Below, piece after piece: positions 58,193 to 64,000 of a stretch of DNA of 64,000 nucleotides. Position numbers and translations under genes: made by a program. The number at the start of each line of letters is the position of its first letter. The stretch's first letter is position 1. This stretch comes from Gemmatimonadota bacterium (GTDB taxonomy: Bacteria > Gemmatimonadota > Gemmatimonadetes > Longimicrobiales > Gaopeijiaceae), in contig JAJEBR010000024.1 of assembly GCA_022822445.1 (NCBI GenBank), positions 1 to 64,000 on the forward strand, written 5' to 3'. The notes beneath the pieces are model-generated. The model saw only the letters and a program-made list of their open reading frames with translations. It was not told the DNA's origin and did not search any database.

Positions 58193-58780
58193 ATGATTGC
58201 ACGGGCGCTGTGGTTGTCGGTCGTCGGTTTCGCGCTGGCGCCGGGTTCGGCAGCGGCCCAGATGCCCGACTGGCTGAGCCGGGCCGGGGTCGAGGTGCGC
58301 GGGGGCGTGAGCATCGGCAACCATTCGGAGTCGTCTGCCAAGCTGGACTTCGCCCCTGAACCGTCCTTCGATCTGGTGCTGAAGAGGGAGATTGTCCCCA
58401 CGTTGTCGGTCTTCGGCGGATACTATCGGACCACCTTCGGGTGCGAGGAGGGATTCTGCACCGGTCGCGAAATAACCATCGTGGGGAACCACGGTGCGCT
58501 GGGTGCGCAGTGGGTGCCCGACCTGCCGCAACTGGCCATGGGGCCGTGGCTCCGCACCGGGCTCCTCGTCGGCGCGACCCGGGCGGGTACCGAGGGGGAC
58601 TCTCCCGACATCGGTTTCGGGGTTGAGTTCGGCGGGGGCCTGTTGGCGGACTTCGGCCGCATGTCCTTCCTTCCGGGCGTGTCGTACCGCTATCTGATGG
58701 CGAATACGCCCTCGAGTTCGGCGTACGCAGTCGCGTTGTCGGCCCATCTGGGCATCGCGATAGAGTTGGGGGGAGGCTGA
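58193..58780 (+). CDS. outer-membrane beta-barrel-like protein, module copy 1
   Basis: 195 residues. A signal peptide ends near AAAQMP. The mature chain alternates hydrophobic and polar residues in strands, with VEVRGGVSIGNHSES, GGYYRTTFGCEEGFCTG, IVGNHGALGAQW, WLRTGLLVGATRAG and a final SAHLGIAIELGGG. The strands and aromatic girdle suggest a small outer-membrane or beta-barrel protein. GYYRTxFGCEEGFCTG is conserved in copy 2 at 60.7 kb and has two Cys likely bonded. The gene precedes a metzincin-like lipoprotein gene; the pair is duplicated. Confidence 0.7.
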   Translation: MIARALWLSVVGFALAPGSAAAQMPDWLSRAGVEVRGGVSIGNHSESSAKLDFAPEPSFDLVLKREIVPTLSVFGGYYRTTFGCEEGFCTGREITIVGNHGALGAQWVPDLPQLAMGPWLRTGLLVGATRAGTEGDSPDIGFGVEFGGGLLADFGRMSFLPGVSYRYLMANTPSSSAYAVALSAHLGIAIELGGG

Positions 58781-58833
58781 ATCGTGGCGCATTGGAGGCA
58801 AGGTGAAGGAGATAGCTGGAAAGGCAGGAGGAG

Positions 58834-60654
58834 ATGTTGAGACTGTCAGGGAGAATCGGAAAAGCGGCAGCTTGCGGAGCCGCACTGGCTCTGGGAGGGT
58901 GCAGCGACCTTTCCACGATCGGAGTCTTGCCACACTCGCTGGTGGTGACGCCGGTCGACACGCTGGTTACCGAGGGCGACCAGGCCAAGCTCACGGTGAC
59001 GGTACTGGATGAGAACGGGAACGTCATTCCGGGGCCGCCGAACTGGACGCCGCTCACATGGGTGGTCGCGCCCCGCGGGGCCATCGACCTCGAGCGCGAC
59101 GGCACCTTCACCGCACTGGGCGGGGCCGAGGTGCGCGTGTCGGCCGAGGTGGCCGGGCTGACCGGCCAGACCTTCGTGCGCACCAATCCGCTCGACCTGG
59201 AGCTGTCGGGTGTCGCGTACCTGACCCAGGGTGTCCAGAATCTGGGCGGGGACATTCCGCTGATCGCGGGACGGGACGCCGCACTGCGGGCCTTTCCGGT
59301 GGGTGACGAGGTCGGCTTCTTCGAACCCCGCGCCCGCGCAACGTTCTACCTGGGCGGCGAGATCATCCACACTGCTTCGCTGAAGCCGGTGAGCCAGAAG
59401 ATCCTCACGGAGGTGAAGGAAGGGAATACGCTGTCGTCGAACAACGGCAGGATTCCCGGATCCGCCATCCAGCCGGGCGTCGAAGTGGTGGTGGAGCTGG
59501 ATCCGGACGGGATCGTGCCGCATGCTCCCGGGAGCCGGCTGAGGATCCCGGCCGAGGGCAGGATGAGCCTGGACGTGATTGAAATGCCCGTCTACCATCA
59601 GACGATCGTACCGATGGTGCAGACCCTCTATTCCGCCAGCGAAAGCGTCGTAAGGTGGGCCGAGGGCAAGACGGAGGACGATCCCTTCTTCCGCTTCGCT
59701 CGCAAGGTCATGCCGATCGGCGAAATGAAGGTCACCATCCATGAGCCGGTCTACACCTCGTTGGATCTGACCACTGATGTGGGATGGAACCGCTTTCTCC
59801 GGGACGTCGAGACGATCTGGGAGTTGGAAGGGCGGCAGGGTTACTACTACGGCGCCACGCCGTTACCACCCCGCTCGCGTATTGGCGGTCTGGGCTACTT
59901 TTTCATCCCGGTGAGCGTCGGGGTGAATCGCACCCAGACATACACCCATGAGATCGGCCACAACATGAGCCTTCGGCATGTCAACTGCCCCGCGGGAGGT
60001 CCGGGCGGTCCGGACCTCAACTACCCGCATAACCCCAACAGCATCGGCATCTACGGCTTCGACGTGGAGGCCGGCGGGGTCGTCCATCCCGGACAGTACG
60101 TCGACCTGATGAGCTACTGCGACCCGGCCTGGATCAGTGACTACAGCTACCGCATCGCCATGAACCGGAGGCTGCAGGTGGAGTCTGCGGCGGCCCGCGC
60201 GGCCTGGGAGGCGATCCCCGAAGAGCCCGCGATCATGCTGTGGGGAAGTGTCGGCGAGGGCAGAATGCTCATGGAGCCGGCATTCCTCGTCGAGGCAAGG
60301 TCCAGCGTGCCCGCGGCAGGCGGTCCCTACCGGCTGGAGGGATTCGGTCCCGGTGGCGAACTCCGGTTCGGGTTCAACTTCACGCCTCAACCCGTGGAGT
60401 TTGGGGGCCAGCACTTCCACTTCAACGTCCCGTACGACCCGGACCGGGACGGACGGCTGGACCGGGTGGTCCTGTCGGGGCCGGAAGGCGAGTTCGAACT
60501 GGGCCCGTCGAGTACGAGCCCGATGGCGATCATCATCAACCGCACTTCGGGGCAGGTGCGGGCGATCCTGCGGGACTGGAACGGCTCGCTGGCGCTAGCG
60601 GCGGGCGACACGGAGATCATGTTCAGCGACGGGCTGCCGTGGGGCGCCCGGTAA
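58834..60654 (+). CDS. metzincin-like zinc metalloprotease lipoprotein, module copy 1
   Basis: 606 residues. A lipobox (ALALGGC, Cys23) and an Ig-like domain (VTPVDTLVTEGDQAKLTVTV) come first. A mid-section starting YLTQGVQNLGGDIPLIAGRDA matches copy 2. The catalytic motif is HEIGHNMSLRH: His372, Glu373, His376, His382, followed by a Cys385. The Met-turn-like block is DLMSYCDPAWISDYSYRIAM. A C-terminal beta domain ends with a repeated GPxGE pattern (VLSGPEGEFELG). All are typical of a metzincin, so a Zn-dependent protease outside the cell is likely. Substrate unknown. It begins 53 bp after the barrel gene. Confidence 0.85.
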   Translation: MLRLSGRIGKAAACGAALALGGCSDLSTIGVLPHSLVVTPVDTLVTEGDQAKLTVTVLDENGNVIPGPPNWTPLTWVVAPRGAIDLERDGTFTALGGAEVRVSAEVAGLTGQTFVRTNPLDLELSGVAYLTQGVQNLGGDIPLIAGRDAALRAFPVGDEVGFFEPRARATFYLGGEIIHTASLKPVSQKILTEVKEGNTLSSNNGRIPGSAIQPGVEVVVELDPDGIVPHAPGSRLRIPAEGRMSLDVIEMPVYHQTIVPMVQTLYSASESVVRWAEGKTEDDPFFRFARKVMPIGEMKVTIHEPVYTSLDLTTDVGWNRFLRDVETIWELEGRQGYYYGATPLPPRSRIGGLGYFFIPVSVGVNRTQTYTHEIGHNMSLRHVNCPAGGPGGPDLNYPHNPNSIGIYGFDVEAGGVVHPGQYVDLMSYCDPAWISDYSYRIAMNRRLQVESAAARAAWEAIPEEPAIMLWGSVGEGRMLMEPAFLVEARSSVPAAGGPYRLEGFGPGGELRFGFNFTPQPVEFGGQHFHFNVPYDPDRDGRLDRVVLSGPEGEFELGPSSTSPMAIIINRTSGQVRAILRDWNGSLALAAGDTEIMFSDGLPWGAR

Positions 60655-60722
60655 CGGCCCGGGGCCCGTCCGGCGAGCCCGCGCGGGGATTGAACGGCGA
60701 CGTGGCCGGAGGCGCGCGGTCG

Positions 60723-61346
60723 ATGCACCCGGGAGTCAGGGGCGCGCAACGCCACTTCAGTTGCTGCGGCCTCGTCTGCGGGCTCCTCGCCTGCGTTGCG
60801 CTCGTCCCGCGACCTGCGGCAGGGCAGTGGACGGAGTGGCTGGAGGACACCCAGGCCGAGTTGCACGCGGGCGTCAGCGTCGGGAGCCATTCGGCTTCAG
60901 CGGCGGCGCTGGACATCGTTCCGAAGATCTCGATGGATGTGGTCCTCAAGCGGCGGGTCCATCCCTCGTGGTCGGCGTACGGCGGCTACTACCGGACCGC
61001 CTTCGGCTGTGAAGAAGGGTTCTGCACCGGCCTGGACCTGTCGGTCGTGGGGAATCACGGAGTGCTCGGTGCGGAGTGGACCCCGGAGTTGACGTGGCTG
61101 GCGGGGCATCCCTGGGTACGCGCCGGCCTGCTCTTCGGCTTCACGGAGGCGGGAACCGGGGGTGACGCGCCACAGTTCGGGCCCGGGATCGACCTTGGCG
61201 CGGGTGGGATCGTGTCGTTCGGCCGGCTGCTGCTGCTGCCCGGGTTTTCGTACCGGCGGCTCAGCGCGAACACGGCCTCGGATTCGGCCCACGCCCATGC
61301 GCTGACGCTGCACATGGGCTTCGGGGTCCGGTTGACCGGTGGATAG
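60723..61346 (+). CDS. outer-membrane beta-barrel-like protein, module copy 2
   Basis: 207 residues. Signal segment CGLVCGLLACVALVPRPAAG. It matches copy 1 in order: VGSHSASAAALDIVPKISMDVVLKRRVHPSW, GGYYRTAFGCEEGFCTG, VVGNHGVLGAEW, WVRAGLLFGFTEAG, LHMGFGVRLTGG. ATG 60723 sits 69 bp after the copy 1 protease. The stop TAG overlaps the GTG start of copy 2 protease, so barrel and protease are coupled in this copy, whereas copy 1 leaves 53 bp. Confidence 0.7.
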   Translation: MHPGVRGAQRHFSCCGLVCGLLACVALVPRPAAGQWTEWLEDTQAELHAGVSVGSHSASAAALDIVPKISMDVVLKRRVHPSWSAYGGYYRTAFGCEEGFCTGLDLSVVGNHGVLGAEWTPELTWLAGHPWVRAGLLFGFTEAGTGGDAPQFGPGIDLGAGGIVSFGRLLLLPGFSYRRLSANTASDSAHAHALTLHMGFGVRLTGG

Positions 61347-63249
61347 GACTACGGTGGTGAGGCCCCGCGCCGCGTACGGCCTCCTCCTGCTGCTCCCGGC
61401 CCTGCTGACCGGATGCGACGATCTGCTGATAGAAGCCAGTTCCGTGCCGTCCGGACTGAAGGTGTTTCCGGCGGACACGATGATCACGATCGGCGAAGAG
61501 GCCCGATTTTCCGTCTCGGTGGTGGACCAGAACTACCGGCTGATGGAGATGCCTCCGTCATGGGCGAAACCGGTGTGGAGCAGCGAGAATCCGGGGACTG
61601 TGTACATGTCACCCGACGGGACCGCGGAAGGCGTCCGCTTCGGAGAGACCACGCTGTCGGTGACCTACGCCGGACTGAAGGCGCAAGCCAGGGTGCGGGC
61701 CAATCCGGCGAGGGTCGATCTTGCCGTGGAGGGCTACTACTTCACCCAGGGCGTCCAGAACAGTTCGAGCGACGTGCCGCTCATCGCGGGGCGCCCGTCG
61801 CTGCTGCGGGTCTTCGTGACCGGGGACCGCGACAGCTACTATCAGCCGGTCGTGGAAGCATCGTTCTACCGTAACAGCACACTGGTGCGCACCTTCGTGA
61901 TGACCCCGGAAACGGATGTCCTGCCTTCGGAGGTGGATGAGGGCAGGCTGGACTGGTCCTATGACGCGGTGGTGCCGGCCTCGCTGATGCAGCCGGGGAC
62001 CGAGATGGCCATCGAGGTGGACACGGAGGGGACCGTGCCGGTGGAATCGGGGGAGGACCGGCCGCGGGTCCCCGAAAAGGGCTGGCTTCCCGTGGAGGTG
62101 CAGGAGGTGCCGCGCTTCGACCTGACGGTCGTGCCCGTGGTGACGGCGTCGCCCAACGGTCCGGCGGTGCACGACTGGACCGACGGGATGACGCCCGAGG
62201 GCGAACAACTGCGCCACGCGCGCGCGGTCCTCCCGATCAGCGACATGACCGTGACCGTCCACGACGGATTCATGACCTCCGTGGACCTGACGACGACCGC
62301 GGGCTGGGCCAAGCTGCTCGGCGAAGTGACCTTCCTGCGCGTTGGCGAGGGGGAACGCGGCTACTACTATGGGGCCGTGAGCCTGGACGAGAGTTCGACG
62401 TCGCGGGGACTCGGCTTTATCGGCCACCCCGTCGCCGTGGGAAGGGCCGACCCCGAGATACTGGCTCACGAGGTCGGACACAATATGGGGCTGCACCATG
62501 CTCCTTGCGGGGGGGCGATCGCGCCCGACATGAGGTTCCCCTACACGGGCGGCTCGATCGGAGTGTGGGGCTACGACTTCCACGGCGAACGACTGGTGAG
62601 CGCGTCCCTGTACCGGGACATCATGGGGTATTGCAGCCCCAGCTGGGTCAGTGACTACCACTTTATCAAGGCTTTGGAGTTCCGGCTCAACGAGGAGTCG
62701 GCGCTTGTCTCGGGTTCCGTGCCGGCATCAGGTCGGGAACTCGGACCGGAGTCGGCTGCCGAAGTGGCTCCGGCGGTCGTCGCGGGCTCGCTGGCCAGCA
62801 GGGGCGACACCGGTTCCGGCACCCTGCTGCTGTGGGGCACGACGGGTCCGGGGCAGCTCGCACTGGACCCCGCGTTCATGGTGGATCTGCCGATTAGGCT
62901 GCCTGCCGTCGAGGGACCCTACCGGCTGGAGGGATTCGGTCCGGCGGGCGATCGCCGCTTCGGCTTCGGCTTCGAACCCCTTCCGGTAGCCACGGGAGGG
63001 GGGACGTTCCTCTTTGCGGTGCCGTACGATCCCGCGTTGGACGGCGAACTGGGCCGGATCGAGCTGTCCGGGCCGGAAGGGCGGGTGACGCTGGAGGCTT
63101 TTGGATCCGCGCCGATGGCGATCGTCACCGAGCGGAGTAGCGGGCGGGTGCGCGCAATCGTGCGCGGCTGGACCGGCAGGGAGTTGCGCGGGTTGCGTCT
63201 TGCCCCGGGCGACGCCGAGATCCTGGTCAGCGAGGGGCTGCCGCGCTAG
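61339..63249 (+). CDS. metzincin-like zinc metalloprotease lipoprotein, module copy 2
   Basis: 636 residues from a GTG overlapping the barrel gene. Lipobox PALLTGC. Same architecture as copy 1: Ig-like domain, YFTQGVQNSSSDVPLIAGRPS, catalytic HEVGHNMGLHH with His377 as first ligand, followed by C, the DIMGYCSPSWVSDYHF Met-turn block, and a C-terminal domain ending RIELSGPEGRVTLEAFG. It has an extra Ser/Ala-rich segment (SGRELGPESAAEVAPAVV) between the protease and the C-terminal domain. Only about half of the residues are identical to copy 1, so the duplication is old. Confidence 0.85.
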   Translation: MDRTTVVRPRAAYGLLLLLPALLTGCDDLLIEASSVPSGLKVFPADTMITIGEEARFSVSVVDQNYRLMEMPPSWAKPVWSSENPGTVYMSPDGTAEGVRFGETTLSVTYAGLKAQARVRANPARVDLAVEGYYFTQGVQNSSSDVPLIAGRPSLLRVFVTGDRDSYYQPVVEASFYRNSTLVRTFVMTPETDVLPSEVDEGRLDWSYDAVVPASLMQPGTEMAIEVDTEGTVPVESGEDRPRVPEKGWLPVEVQEVPRFDLTVVPVVTASPNGPAVHDWTDGMTPEGEQLRHARAVLPISDMTVTVHDGFMTSVDLTTTAGWAKLLGEVTFLRVGEGERGYYYGAVSLDESSTSRGLGFIGHPVAVGRADPEILAHEVGHNMGLHHAPCGGAIAPDMRFPYTGGSIGVWGYDFHGERLVSASLYRDIMGYCSPSWVSDYHFIKALEFRLNEESALVSGSVPASGRELGPESAAEVAPAVVAGSLASRGDTGSGTLLLWGTTGPGQLALDPAFMVDLPIRLPAVEGPYRLEGFGPAGDRRFGFGFEPLPVATGGGTFLFAVPYDPALDGELGRIELSGPEGRVTLEAFGSAPMAIVTERSSGRVRAIVRGWTGRELRGLRLAPGDAEILVSEGLPR

Positions 63250-63276
63250 AAGCACCCCTTGGACAAGACCCCACAG

Positions 63277-63350
63277 TCGGGACGGCCGGATTCGAACCGG
63301 CGACCCCCTGAACCCCATTCAGGTGCGCTACCGGACTGCGCCACGTCCCG
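63277..63350 (-). tRNA. tRNA-Pro(GGG)
   Basis: On the minus strand a 7-bp acceptor stem (CGGGACG with CGTCCCG), a D arm starting TGGCGCAG, an anticodon arm CCTGA-ATGGGGT-TCAGG and a T arm GCCGG-TTCGAAT-CCGGC fold as a standard cloverleaf. The anticodon loop gives GGG, reading CCC proline. The discriminator base is A and no CCA is encoded. The gene lies 27 bp after the metzincin copy 2 stop. Confidence 0.93.
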
Positions 63351-63362
63351 TGGACGAGGAAG

Positions 63363-64000
63363 CTAAGGCTTCGCGGGTTCCAGTGGAAGGCGGGAGAGTG
63401 GCAGCCCGGCAGGCTGACCGGCCGGGATCGCCGCCCGCATCTCCCGAATGTCCTCCGGACCCACCCTGCAGCACCCCCCCACCCCCGCCGCCCCTGCCGC
63501 GATCCACGCGCGGCACGCTTCCCCCCACTCGGCTTCCCCCTCGGCGCGCCCCCACCGCTTGCGCGCGGCGTCCCACTCGCCCCCGGCGTTCGGGTAGGCG
63601 AGGATCGGCTTGGCGGTCCCCGCCGCCAGCGCCGCGACCAGCCCGGGGAGAAACCGGGGCGCCGTGCAGTTCACCCCAACCGCCCCCACCACCTCGCACC
63701 CCTCGGCCCAGGCGGCCACCTCGGCGATGGGCGTGCCGTCGCTGAGGTGGCCCTCGTCGCGGCAACTGAAGCTGAACCAGGCGGGCGTCCGAACCGGGGT
63801 GGCCGCCGTGGCGGGCGCGGCGTCCGCCCGAACCGGAGCGGCGCCCTCTCGGGCCGGTGTCCCGCCGTCTCGGGCCGGTGTCCCGCCCTCCCGGGCCGCG
63901 CCCGCTCCCTCCCGGGCCAGGTCCGCGAGCGCCCGCGCCTCGACGAGGGTGGGGATGGTCTCGCAGAGCAGCACGTCCGCGCCGCTTTGCGCCAGCAGCT
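63363..64000 (-). CDS. homocysteine S-methyltransferase family protein, 5' end beyond window
   Basis: Transfers a methyl group to homocysteine, likely from S-methylmethionine, to give methionine. About 210 C-terminal residues are visible. Key parts are LLCETIPTLVEARAL, SFSCRDEGHLSDGT, GAVGVNCTAPRFLPGLV and the zinc-binding pair in GVGGCCRVGP, in the normal order. A 7-residue repeat insertion (REGGTPA-like, encoded by 21-bp units at 63849-63932) interrupts the early part, between two conserved blocks. A partner for mtnA in methionine supply is possible, but the genes are far apart. Confidence 0.85.
   Translation of the reverse strand, partial: LLAQSGADVLLCETIPTLVEARALADLAREGAGAAREGGTPARDGGTPAREGAAPVRADAAPATAATPVRTPAWFSFSCRDEGHLSDGTPIAEVAAWAEGCEVVGAVGVNCTAPRFLPGLVAALAAGTAKPILAYPNAGGEWDAARKRWGRAEGEAEWGEACRAWIAAGAAGVGGCCRVGPEDIREMRAAIPAGQPAGLPLSRLPLEPAKP
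63849..63932 (-). repeat. 21-bp tandem repeat inside the homocysteine methyltransferase gene
   Basis: Units begin at 63849, 63870, 63891 and 63912 on the plus strand, the first two being nearly identical (TCGGGCCGGTGTCCCGCC plus three bases). The length is a multiple of three, so the frame is kept. This is the second 21-bp repeat inside a conserved metabolic gene of the window. Confidence 0.85.

Overview
The window is 64 kb of GC-rich bacterial chromosome. Its gene content points to a free-living or host-associated, peptide- and glycoside-degrading member of the Gemmatimonadota or a close relative. The pointers are many exported lipoproteins, six-bladed-propeller proteins, S9 peptidases, a VPS10/BNR-repeat protein, Tat-exported aldo/keto reductases and the absence of phage or plasmid backbone genes. 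The phylum is inferred from gene style, not from a marker gene. No CRISPR array or rRNA is present; one tRNA-Pro(GGG) lies at the right end.

Layout. Positions 1-4861 are a decayed segment: an IS1380-type element running off the left edge with two frameshifts, an LRR/TolB-repeat gene with two frameshifts, and a propeller gene that has lost its 5' half and carries an in-frame stop. Positions 4878-9627 hold five head-to-tail paralogous exported proteins of unknown function. Next come a prolyl oligopeptidase (minus), an exported protein/propeller pair, and a minus-strand operon of sterol-desaturase-like hydroxylase, thrB, thrC and a class IV aminotransferase. From 19.2 to 22.3 kb are a lipoprotein, a cupin (frameshifted) coupled to mtnA, and an Hsp20/HNH chimeric remnant with a striking palindrome array upstream. 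From 22.6 to 28.7 kb are minus-strand lipoproteins, an IS21-type end, a hairpin cluster, a LivJ-type binding protein and a sugar-dehydrogenase-like propeller.

From 28.7 to 43.6 kb are an exported SDR, an NHL-repeat protein, a DUF2911 protein, a MazEF-like pair, a methyltransferase, an amidohydrolase, two Tat-exported aldo/keto reductases, an SRPBCC/SnoaL protein, two small membrane paralogues, a MATE transporter and an S9C peptidase. A 1083-residue BNR protein, an orphan ABC membrane domain and a P1 peptidase coupled to a sodium/solute symporter follow. Positions 51.5-58.1 kb read as a catabolic locus: trans-3-hydroxy-L-proline dehydratase, then two sugar-phosphate-isomerase-like proteins, an MFS carrier, a Gfo/Idh/MocA dehydrogenase and a DUF1080 hydrolase, a set typical of 3-keto-glycoside breakdown. 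Positions 58.2-63.2 kb are a duplicated two-gene module (outer-membrane barrel plus metzincin-like lipoprotein). The tRNA and the 3' part of a homocysteine S-methyltransferase gene close the window.

The most interesting unexplained signals are: a 21-bp-period direct-repeat motif immediately upstream of three unlinked amino-acid or peptide catabolism genes (aminotransferase, S9C peptidase, hydroxyproline dehydratase), suggesting an undescribed regulon; an array of six palindromes with about 21-bp phasing upstream of the hsp20 remnant; the five-gene tandem paralogue family; the duplicated barrel/metzincin module; and in-frame 21- or 36-bp minisatellites inside housekeeping genes.
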